Shown here: piece after piece, positions 21,661 through 33,600 of the stretch
How the letters are laid out: each line of letters opens with the position of its first letter
Position numbering within the stretch: the stretch's first letter is position 1
Assembly (NCBI GenBank): GCA_012845835.1
Contig: JABAKD010000025.1
Location: 32,239,303-32,303,302 of the forward strand
Length of the DNA: 64,000 nucleotides
Direction: 5' to 3'
Source of the DNA: Undaria pinnatifida
Lineage: Eukaryota; Sar; Phaeophyceae; Laminariales; Alariaceae
Notes under the pieces: generated by a model
What the model saw: the letters and a program-made list of their open reading frames with translations, nothing else
Database searches by the model: none
What the model was told of the DNA's origin: nothing
Position numbers and translations under genes: made by a program

Positions 21661-23149
21661 GCAATGGTGCTGGAGCCCTAGGAAGATCCGCAAAACCAAA
21701 TGAAATCAAAGTTCGTTCGGAAAATACTACGCTTTCCCGCCTAAAAACGCACGTTACGAAGAATTAAGGCGCACAAGTGAAATCACCCAGTGTACAAACT
21801 GAACTCACATGGCCGCGGGTATCCACTCAACTACGGCATAGAGTTCACCCGTTCCCACACGTAACCAACTCACAGCTACAAACTACAGCGGTTAGGCTGC
21901 CTGCACCGTACGTCCGCACGGTAATCGTGAGCACAGACGAACGCGCCTGCTGTCTGGAGAGGTGTCAGAGTGACGATCCGCGGGCATGCAGTGCAAGAAG
22001 AGCAATCGATCCAAAACCACCATGCAAATATAAATGATCGCCCCGTCTTCCCGGGTTATCTGACAGGTTGCGGCGCAGCTACGACGCCCGCGCCTGAACA
22101 ATGAAATTGCGGGGGGCCGTTCCCCATGAAGGGTAGACAATTCTACCAAAACTACAAAAATCAGTGACGTATGTGACATGTTGTGCTACTGCCTCGTAAA
22201 AAAAAGTGAAAAAAGACGATCGCTGCTCTCGTGATGATGGTGTGGTGCGGGTCGTGGCTCTCCGTGTGCCATCCTCCTGCTGTGGTTCTCCATGGCCACC
22301 TCATCGCCTTAGCTCACTCGGCCCGCTCAGGGATAGCCACACACATATTGTTCTCACATTAACTCGCATAATCGAGTCCGTGGTCACAGGACAGGCTTCA
22401 ATCACTCTGGAGCTGAGGAATACCTCATTGAATCGAACCATAAACCAAAGGTGGTACACCCATATATCACGGCTGACGCAATTCATGCCTCCACCAGAAA
22501 CACATAAGGGTAAATTCGGGAGTCAGCCTACGATGTGCCAGGTCCATACTGGTGCATACGTCTCATTACTCGCGCCTGGAAAAACCGACTATACTGCTTG
22601 CCACCCAGGAAAGACTACCACGTCTATATTGCACGTAGTACCTATCACTACGCATACGCTCGACAGACGCAAGTCAATTGGGAAAACGAAACAAAAATAA
22701 AGACAAGAAGATAAAAGAAAGAGAAGAAAATACAAGGAAGCGCAAAAACGAAAAATGAGAAGAAAGAAGGGAAAAGACAAGAAAAGCAACGAGAGACAAC
22801 ACAAGAAGAGAAATCAAGGAAAAGAAAAGAGAAGAAAATGTTATACTAGAAGACCGTAGGAACTGACTAAAGACGGCATTGGGCTCATAGAGGGTATCAA
22901 GTGCATCATCAATGGCACTGGGGAGAGAACGCGACATGTCAAAGAAGTCAAGGTGGTCTTACGATATCTTGTGACGGCCATTGGAATGCCCACAAATTTC
23001 AAGACGATGATGGCCAGACCCAGACTTCAGTCTCTCGGGCATGACGCCCCCCCTTCTCCCCCCCCCCCCCCCTCCCCACTTCCCCCCTCCCCCCTCCCCC
23101 CTTTCCCTTTCCCCCCGGCCGCTTACAGATGTCGACGGTGGATGGCGCT
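21661..23149. other. No gene recognised; purine-rich tract
   Basis: 22680-22840 is almost all A and G on the plus strand, so minus frames across it give Leu/Ser/Phe-rich peptides that are not genes. A C-run lies at 23045-23075. The remainder holds short frames without known motifs. Confidence 0.45.
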
Positions 23150-23490
23150 GCCGCAGCCTTCACGCAATGCTCTGCAGCTTTGCGGCTCTCCCTTCCATGC
23201 CAATTCGCACGAAAAACTCGGCTCCCTCCTCTACTCGTCCAAACCCTCTGCCGGCCTCCTGAGCAGCCTTTCGCCGCCCTTCGAAATTCATTCCAAGGAC
23301 CGACATATTCTCCTTCAGATGAGCCATCCAGTTTTTCTCTTACCCCCTTGAGTAGCCCTTACCCCCAACAAGCTCCCCAAACATCACCCTCTGTGGCGGA
23401 CGCTCCTCCCTCATACGTGCTACGAATCCCGCAAACAGTAACCTGCGTTTGCGCACTATCGCCTCTATGCTCTCGGAAGCTGTCTTGGCA
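23150..23490 (-). pseudogene. LINE-type (non-LTR) retrotransposon 3' coding fragment
   Basis: Seen on the minus strand: ESIEAIVRKRRLLFAGFVAR, then MREERPPQRVMFGELVGG, a stop after KGYSRG, then KNWMAHLKENMSVLGMNFEG, KAAQEAGRGFGRVEEGAEFF and a stop after LQSIA. Known: the KRR.LFAG...R....R....MFG...GG...G block, followed by a W..C/H.. and a late W/F-R-VEE block, is typical of the C-terminal end of some non-LTR retrotransposon polyproteins, after the reverse transcriptase. Internal stops and the lack of any upstream reverse transcriptase mark it as a dead 5'-truncated copy, as is usual for LINEs. The plus-strand frames over it (23129-23596) are shadows. Confidence 0.6.
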
Positions 23491-24605
23491 AGTGCGTCAT
23501 ATTATAGGTCAGCTATCAAATAAAATAGCATGTACGGGTGTATCTACGCACTTCCACAAGGTAGACGAGGGGGTTGCCAAGGTTGTTGAGCCGTGACTTG
23601 TATGTCTTGTTCCCATCCCCCGATAAAGAAAATACGAACTCGATCTCCTGGAGTACTCAAAACAGCACGTTTCACTGACGGGGTTCGAACATCACCCTAC
23701 AGACGTGTAAGAAATACACCAAACACCATGTGACATCGACCGCGGAATAAAATGCCACCACACGGCTGTGTAAGGCACTACCACACTAACGTAAATACAA
23801 TTACGCAGAGGTGTGAAAGGAGGAGGGCGAGGTTCTGGATCCCACGTTCACAAGGAAGTGGTCTCACGAAATAAGTTCGAAATGTATCATTCGCACGAAA
23901 CCCTGGGACCGCTCGCTCTCCTCACCGGTTACCGCACTTACTTTTCGATTACCGATATGTCACCGTTTTCGTTCTTACCATGACCACCTGCCAGGGAGTA
24001 CTGTTGTATTGGTAGCAGAAGTGGTACTGCTGCTCACTCGCGTCGCGACTCCGCCTACCACTGTCAAATTGCCCTCCCCCGTCGCTCGGTCGATCGCGTA
24101 TACAGCTATATATATTTCACGTTCACGAACAAATGCCCACTGGACCGTAACGTAGTTGTATCGATTGCTGTTCGCCTTCTTGTTGCTCCAACTTGAAATC
24201 TCGTCGCACCGTCCAAACCCTATACGCTACTAGTACTAGGGTTAGGAAGGTTAGGCAACCTCACTATAGTCACTATAGTCACAATACTCCCAATAGTACC
24301 CGTTGTGTGATCAGACAAGATCTAATTCATTCACCACCATAATCCGAAAATCATCGATGTAGTTTCTCGAAACCTTGACACCTTTAGAGAATGTCGTCAT
24401 ACCGGTATATCGTGAACTCAGAACAGAAAGACGTGCCTAAACTGCAGGTGGTAATTATGTCTGTCGCATGTGGTTGCGTCAACACCACCAAGACCACGAC
24501 GTAAACCTCCCTTTCCCGCCAATGGTACCGCAGTTAAAAAGGCCCTGCAGCAAACAACGTATGACCCTAAAATGTACCCTAGCCCTAAACCTTGAAGCTG
24601 GCAGC
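23491..24605. other. Intergenic sequence downstream of the MFS gene
   Basis: No gene recognised. This is the 3' side of the minus-strand transporter gene, and a polyadenylation site may lie here but cannot be placed. Near 24235-24250 there is a short TTAGG-like block. Confidence 0.4.
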
Positions 24606-27600
24606 CTAGGACGCCTCCTCCAGCAGCTGCGCACATCGCTCGGAGTTGTCACCACCCGTTATCGTGTTCCATCCCATGCAAGCAGCGACTAGCCTCACGG
24701 ACGTCAGAACGTAGAACGTAAAATGGTAGTCAAAGGGATAGGTGTGCTCACCATCGTTGGTGAATGCATACATGGACGCACAGGCGATAGGGGAGACGAT
24801 CCTCGCAAGAGAGTCCACCGTATTCGCGACACCGTTCATCTCTCCTCGCCGTTCCGGCCCCGTCGCGTTGTTAATGGTCAAGGCCAGGCCAACGTAAAAC
24901 TGCTCGGCAGCAAACGATGGACGCACGTCGGACACAGGGTTAGGGTAACACCGCAACCACTGCACGGATGATGAAACACATAGGTATTTATCGAGTGTGC
25001 GCTCTGCCTAGCTTCAGTCCCTGCTGCGTGCGTTGGTGAGTTTCTTCCAAGCATTTCATCCCGAACGAAAGCTAAGTCAAGCCACTAATTTCAAGCTCAA
25101 GATTACCGATAAGAAACCAGTCACCGACAGGGGGTGCGCCCGACGGTACAAATTGACACCAAACCTGCTCCTGCTGTTTATCTGAGGTTGATTGAAAATC
25201 GACCTTGTTTGGCCCGCATTTTACATAGCGTCAACGTCATGAAACCAGAGCCTTACACCTCGGCGTCACTCAAAATGACTACCGTGTTAATTCCCAGTAA
25301 TCTACTCCCATCGTAACGGCACCTACCGCGTTCGCCCACACAAATTCCATGAACAGGAAAAAAACCACGGCTACGGTCTGGAAGCCTTTGCCAAGGTCGA
25401 TGATGGAGAGAAGGGGGACCATGGCCATCGTGAAGATCTCGAAAACCGACCCCAGCCTCTGGGATGTCTTAATGCCCAACCAAGGCGTCAGGACAGGGGC
25501 GCCAAACATCTCAAATGCCAGCACGGTCAACCCACAGAAAAAGAACACCTGTCCAAGGATCGGTCGGAGGCGTGGTTGGAGGTCGGGAGCAGACAGATGA
25601 CGAACGGACCACGCACGAGTCTAACTCGCTGTTTAGGTAACAAGTATGAAGGAGGGGGACAACCAATTACCTATGGTGGAGTGAAAAATTCTCACCATAA
25701 TCACTATCACATCCTCCGTCCATGCCACATGCTTCGAAATTGGCACCGAGATTCCGGACGAAGATATATGTATGACTTTTTACCACCCCCGCCTGCCTTG
25801 TCAGCGTCGGTCTAGTCCCTGTTACAATTGCGCATTCGCTCCTACTCCGACTTGAAAAATACATTCGAATGCCATGTAGTCAGGGGCCACGAACCGCTAC
25901 ACCTCCTGAAACGCGGACAGGCGACACTGCACTAAGCTTCAACTATCAGGCGGACATCTACCGTAGAACCTGCTCGTTTTCATATCGAGGAGGAAATTAA
26001 GAGTTGACAGTGTATTCCGCGCCTAAACGAAGGCGGTGCACCAAGCAACCGTAAACTTTCGAAAATAAACGTTCATCGGACGGACCTGCCCAATGTGTAG
26101 ACTCGACCAATTCAACCCCCCGCTGGAGGCGTTACCGATCGTCCACAAATTGAATACAATGTCGAATCCAGAGAATGAGGCCTCCAGGGTGCGAGCACGG
26201 GACAAAATTGGAGGGCTAGGGTTAGTTTCGCGTGAATTTTTACACTTTCTTAGCGACAAACCATGTCAGCATTTTCTACCTCAACGTTGGCACTGCTCTG
26301 AACCATAAACCACGGCCTGTGCTATCCTCTTTGTCATCAGCCAACCTATCCAAAGAGTTTCCTGCAGCGTAGGCAGAGTGGAGTCTACACGAGTTAACTA
26401 TTAATAAAAGTGTCACACAGAAGCGGCCTTGGAACTCAAAGCCGCCGAAGGAAAGGCCCTATCGCAGCCGGCGTATAGCCAGTAACCTGAATCCAGCGGT
26501 CACGAAGCAAATCGAGCAGTCACACCACACCGAAAATGTTGCCACGATGACCATGAGGACCCGGATATGACGGTGTGCCAGCAGACGTTCCGGTTTCATC
26601 TCGTTCGGTGCGTGATTTAAGATTTTAGCCTCCTCGGTCGATCCGTCAGTCCTGATAGTCTGAAGAATTTTCTTCGGCTTCACCCAGAACGGTATCCAAA
26701 CATTTTCAGCAATGTTTGTCGCTACCTCCGACTCCCCATTAGTCGAGGGAGCCTCGTAATCGTATCCGCTACCTCCGTCATAGGAGATCCGCGACGAGTA
26801 GCAGCATATGGCGCTGACTCGAAGTTTTAGGGCGAAAGAGGTGGTTGGAGCATTGTCAGGTGAGTTGGCCACAGGATACACACCGCCACTTGAAACAACG
26901 CCTAGAAATTGGCTAGGATATCCCTTTGATTATTTTGGTATGCCCAATTGAAACTTGACTATGGTTTTCCAAAGAAAGTATTGGCGTGGTAGCGGGTTAA
27001 CAATCGAGCGTCAAAGGACTCATCCCACGCTAGGGGTGCAGCAGATTCCAAGAATTTTATTAGCCCCTATCAAAAGTAGCGTCATCTTAACCCTATCATA
27101 AACAAATGTTCCAAGAAAGCACACTCGTTCGCGTAACCCGACCAACATTTCCTCGCTAGCCCTAATCGTAACAAAAAAGGCTCGTAAGATTATGATACTT
27201 ACAAAACCGTTTGGCTCAAATAGAACACAACCCCTGCCATGGGATGACTACCTCGCGCGCATGAACACCCAACGCCAATGCGCAATACATATACTAGTCG
27301 CAAAATCGAACAATACTCGAAGTGAGACCGCCAAACACACGTGCACAGCTATCTCGGACCACGGGTTGATTCAAGCGAGCCAAAACTACGTTGTAAACCC
27401 GCGAAATAAAATACCGCCCACAATTTGTTGTATGGGAGCCGTGTGGCACTAAAAAAACACGTCGTCCGCAGGCGGAAGTAGCGGAATCCTGGTATTATAC
27501 TGTAGTGCAAATGAAGGTGCGATAAACGGTCGCGTATTGGCGAAACCATTGGCGAACACAGTTCGAGAGGCTCGCAGCTCCTAAAAGACAACACATTAGT

Positions 27601-30600
27601 CTATGTGGGAAACGTCGGCTGGCGCCGTGCTGCATCATGGCAGGGTAGCATGTTGGCCACACCTTATTCATCAGACCTGCAACACAAATAAAACTTGCTT
27701 GCGATGCCACGTTACGTCGCTCGTGACATCGCGTGAAGTCACCGTCTAAAGCGGCGTTGACACACCTTGTCGACCGTACGTGGGTAAGGCAACTAATGAA
27801 CAAAAGTTAATGTGTTCTTGAAACCCTAGCTTCAGTCTGAACTGAACATTGGACGAACTTCCGACACATGATGAATGAAACGTGCCTCAACACAAACGTG
27901 TCACAACCGCTAAATAGGCACACCCGAGGCGCGTGGATGCAGTACGCCCGATTCACCCACTGGATCGAAAAACACTCACGGTCGGTTGCCGCTTCGGGCC
28001 TGCTTAGGTTTAATGAACATGATCACCAGCGGTAACGCCAGAACCGCAGTGCCCGCCCCAAAGAGGTTGGCCAGAAGGTACGGGTTCCTGTTGGGTATTC
28101 CGGCAGCATGCAGGAAAAATCACGGTCTGAAATAGGCCTTGGTTGAACAACGACTGCAACTTTATAGAGAGCATAAAGGCAACCACATTCACAATGTAAC
28201 AAGTACATAACCCAACAGTGAGGCGTGGCAACCATGTTTATTCCTCTAGGTATGAAATATATCATTCATAGCCAGTCTATGCCTGTGCCACCGTCAGAAG
28301 AGCAGCAGAATGCCTTATAGCCGATTCGCAATCGTCGCCGTCCCTAACTCTAACAACGAACAAATAATCCTCGACAGTACCTCCCGAATAGTCCAAGTTG
28401 TGAGAACGTGCCAGAAAAGTGTTTCGCCGGGTGCACGAGCATCCCGCCGACACCAGGCCCAAGTACCGCTCCGATCGACCAGGATGCTAGGGGTTGCATG
28501 CAGGAACCACATGACGAATCGAACGCAATCACCAGAGACACAGCATGGGGGGGGGGGGGTTCTATGACACAACCAAACGTGGTATATGATACGTCAGCGT
28601 CGTGCGGTTATGCTCCATGAGCGATTGTGCGTGGTCCATGGACTTTCGCCCCAAGCCATGGTACCCGATTGCAGCGCAAAGGGCACGCCAATAAAACGAA
28701 TGTGACGGCGGGACGATGTTCAATTTGTGGTAAGGTTGTTGTACGATGTGATGTTGCAGCCGCGCGACCGAATACGTGTAGAAAACAGAGATGTTCGTTT
28801 CATGATAAGTTAAGCGTTTTGTAGGTGTTAATTGTCACCTATTCGATGCAATAAGCATGCAAGCTGTCGACTGCGTGCCTGAGAGGTTGAAGTACCATAC
28901 ACGGTTGAGGTCACGGTATCTACGTAAGGAGAAGAATATTCGTCCATGCGAGCAACCGTTGTGGCAACGAAGGCAATATATCCACGCGCTCGAAAGTACG
29001 CCAGATGTTTCGCAAAATGGGCTAACGACTTAAGCTGAAGCCACTTCTCCGAGTGGTTTAAATCGCCTGAAAAGCTGAAAGGCACGAGCCGTCTTCCCAA
29101 GACGGTGAGGGCGTTGGAAGAGGTAAGGAAGGCACTGCGAATGCCCGCTTGGTCGACGGGACAGCTGGGTCGGCAAGGCGGTGACGAGTAATGGAGCGTC
29201 GCACGCTTTGAAGAGAGCGCCAGAGTCGGCCCGCAATGTCGACTACGTCTTTACGGTCTGCTGGGGATTGGTGGACGAATGCCGCTGGAAGCGAGCCCAG
29301 GCGGGGAATATGGGAAAGTACGAGTACGTCTGTACTCTGAGATACCGGCATGGTCAAGGTCATCGACAGATACATACTCTCGAAACGGACGTGTGTAATG
29401 GGGCTTTGTGTCATCGGCTTGAAGCTGAAGGCGGAAGTCATGGTATTCATTGCGATAAAAGATTTTGATTACCGTGCCAGAGTCGATGGTCAAAGGCTGG
29501 AGGGACATGTGACAATAGCATGTCGCATTTGATACTCCAGCAGGTGTGTAGTAGGTGAACTGGACGACAACGATATGTACGGCCCAGCTGCCGGATAGGC
29601 GATCACAGCAGGAAGAATTCGGACCTCCCCTTGGCAGTCAAAATCGAGAAAAATGAATGTAAGAGGTACAGTGAAGTTACAACTGACTCGTCGTGTCTCT
29701 TCCACAGCCGTTTCGTTTTTTCGGCGTCAACCATGCAGGTCACAGCAAAGCATGGCAACAACCGCAGCGACAGAATTTGCCCTGGTAATATCTTCTGTGT
29801 AGACTATACTATATCAAATTTCAAATCCACGGGCACGAAACAAACGGTGGAACCTGTGCGTGAGCGTATATCGCGCCAAAGGACGTAGGCTATGAGCGGG
29901 ACACCACCATCTCAATCCCTTTCGCCCCCACCCCCCCAGCATCGTTCTGGATGTGTATGTCCGTCGTCATACTGGGTGCTAAGGGAGGTTCCCATATAAT
30001 TTGAACAGAGTCTCGGGTCCCCGGAATGAAGACCAGATATTTTGGAGTATGTTCAGTAGTGTTTAAAAGAGCCGATGCTTGGGCCACAACGGCCTTTCAG
30101 TAGTTGGCCGAAAGGAGAAGCAAACGCAAAATGAAAAAATAAGACATGTATATGGAAACGGAAAAGCAAAATGAAAAGGAAAGGGAAATGAACTGGAAAA
30201 AGAAAATTAATTATAAAGGGAAAATGAAAAGAAAGAGGAAAAGGAAACGTTCTACTGTAAAGAACAGGTGCATAAAGGGCATCAAAACAAGAAAACAACA
30301 ACCTCGAATACCATAGAACGGAGGCTTTGGTAACGGGTTACCCTAAACGGGGAGGGAAAATGAGAGGATAACAAAGGGGAGGGAAATGTTTCTGGTGGGC
30401 ATAGTACATTACTACTCGGCCTGTTGTCTATCTCCTCCTGTCTTCAACATTACCGCAGTTCCTCTGCTGGCGCTCCACAGCTCGTCTTTCCTTTTTGTGC
30501 CACCCATGGCACACGGGTGGAACGTGGCGCCCACTGCTCATCTTTACATATTTTTAGTGCAGTCTGGGGGTGAGCTGTTCGGCTGCTTCAAGTACCCCCG

Positions 30601-33600
30601 CGTACAGCTTGCCCACCTTCTTTGCCGCGACAATTCAGCGTACGATATCGCTATATCGTGATATGAAGTTTGAACAACGACGGCGTGTGTTTCTTAAGGT
30701 AACTCTTCCGTACTTCGAACACCTCACGATCACTAATTCCTATGTAGGCGATATAACGGTTGGCTCACACAACGCTATTTGTTGTTCTTAGCAAGGGCAC
30801 AGCCCAAAGCCAAGTGAAAATGCTCATCTTAACCGGCATGATTTTCATATTCGTCCAGTTTCACAGCGCGCTGCTTGGAACCGTTTTAAGTTCCACGCTA
30901 CAGAGGCATGTTGTTCCGTGTTCTGTCCGCATGATATCGATCTTTCCATTTTTTGTTCCTATTGTGTTTCCTTTAGCGTTTGCTTCTCTTCGCCCTTTTT
31001 CTTTTCCACTTCCTTTCTTTTTCCTTTCTCTTTTCCTTGTCCTTTTCCTTTTCATTTTTCAAATTCTTTTCCTTTTCCATGGTTTTCCTCTTCGTTTTGA
31101 TTTTCGTCTTCCTTTCCGTGTCCTTTTCCTTTGCCTTATCCTTTCCTTTCCTTGTATTTGGTGCCCTTTTCCTATTTTTGTTGTATTTCAATGCCCCCCG
31201 GGCGTATGAAGGCGATGTTGCATCATCGGCGCCTTGTATTGGTCTCAAATGTATTCCTCGAGTATAAATGGTAGTAAACATTCCACGACCACGCGGCAAG
31301 GATTCCTCTTGTAAAAACAGAAACGCTCGGAACACAAGTTGATTGCTGCCTCGACCCCGCTTGGCTATTGTGTGCAGCGTTGCGCCGTCTCTGTTTTTTT
31401 ATGCAGTTTTATTGTATATGTTATCTCAATTTGATTTTAGGTTACCATCCCTTTCTCGTTGTCCATGGGTATTGAACTTCGCGTACCAGGCGTTTCATAC
31501 GCGCATCTCATATGTATGCAGTCATGCTCGGAGCAGTGCTCTTTCTGCCGACGAGTTCTTGATATTTTTTTTTGTTTAGGCTTCGGGTCATCGCCACGTT
31601 CAATGCTGCAGTTTGGATGGCTTGCTGGCTTGTGTAGGTTCCCATTTTTTGGCGTCCAGGATGTTTGGAATAGCATAGCCCAACCCCCTTGCAGTGGTTG
31701 CGACCTATATGTCTGTCCAAAGGTTGCCAGCCACATAGACCGCTCGCGTCTCAGGAGTGGATGAAGAGTCGGCGCGGGCAGCGTTAATACATGTATGTGC
31801 AGAATTTCGGTGGGTGAAGATAATGGGTTCATGTAAAAATCACTCAAACGTATGAACGACATAGTGAACGTCTGGGCTCTTCTCGTCATAGGACACGCTC
31901 GGACAGTGAAAGTGAGCATGATTGTCACATTCTCCGTTGAAAAGGTAGAATACCTAACCCTAACCACTCCTAACGATTCGCAGAATGCCTGATCGTGGTG
32001 TAAGCTCAAGATGGCAGTAGTTAGTGAGCAGTGTAGATGTTATGCCCGCCGAGCAGGTCGGCATAGTTGGGTATGTGGTCTTCCCTACATACCAAGTGCT
32101 TCTAGCATCGTTCCAGCTCGCGTACCCTCCCCTATCATAACATGCGTACAAAGTATCCGCGGCCCAAATAGCATATGGTTTGGACCGAGTTTATTACTGG
32201 ACACAGTCAAATTTTGTCTTCATGTAGGATAACATGCCTTCTCCGTTATGCAGGCCTGCGTATAGATGGGTGACACGTTTTGAATCTTGTTGTCGAAGGC
32301 GTATCCTAGACTTATCGCGACTCCCTGAACCTCAAGCTACGCTCCCCACTTGCGACCAAAATCGCTACCCAACAAGCGCCGCCAGCCGGACAGCAATGAA
32401 ACGAGCAGCATACCGCCAGTGCCGTGAATGACATAAACACCATGTCGGGCCTTGGGGCGAACCATTCCACACATACACCACGAATCACGAGAGTTCGACG
32501 CTGATGTACAGTAAATGAGGCAAAAACCGACGAAGACCACCCTTAGTTCCATCGCCATGTGGGTGACGTGTGGGGATGCCATGGGGCCGTTCCTGCCAAC
32601 ATCTTGTCGACTCTGCCCTTGGGGTGTTGTTGGGGACTCAGTCTTTCGTCTACAACGGTATTTTGTCTCTCCTTGCGGAAGCTGTTCATTGGTTCGTCCA
32701 GCACCATATAGGTTGTATTGACAAAAATGTTTTAGATTTGTATGACATGTTCTTTCATCCTGTTTAGGGAGTTTCGTCTTCAAAATGGCTATCACCGCCG
32801 CGGCCATGGAAACCTGTTGGGCTAAGACAAGGGCATCGCCCTTCCGTTCTTCGGAAGCTCAAAGCTTTGATTCGACGGTCGGCGAATGTCTGTACGAAAC
32901 CGAAAGAGGCCTCCGCGTCAGCTCACATACATGTGGTATAGCCCATGCCGACGACGTTGTGCTCCGGACCACACACTTCTTCCACAAGGGGCTTGGACGC
33001 AGTTTCCATGCCGGCACACAGCCCGATCAGAAACCTGCGTTCGCATACCAAAGACGGAGAGAGTTCGACTTGGCTGGCGTGTGATAGTGCTTCTTTCGAT
33101 TTTAATAATTGTGTCCCGTAGCGATTCCCAAATGCGCTTCGTCTGACACGGTATCGAGGAAGGCGTCGCACCACCGGATACCTGGACAACAATTTGATAT
33201 CCTTCGTGCACAACACAACTTCGGAAAGTCACAAAACAAATTGAGTTAAAATAATGGTGCGTGTATCCCCGGAAGGAACAACGGATTTAGCGCGGATTGC
33301 AGTCGTGTCGTACTTAGCCTGAAGACGGGAGTCGGTCGTTCTGCTTCCACAGCATGCAGATGAATATGCAATCGGTTTAGCCGGAACAGGCAGATTCTAT
33401 GGGATTCAATATCTGAGGCGAACTCCAGTAAGCACTACTGTCATACACCAAATCTGAAAGTAAGGAAACGGCCGTGAGAAAACCGAAACGGCAGGGACAT
33501 CTATCCCGGATTGCTCCTCCAGTGTGCCAGACCCCTTTTAAAAGCGGGTCGTGACATGACCGGTTCGACTGATAAGACTGACAGGGCTGACAGGGCCTGC

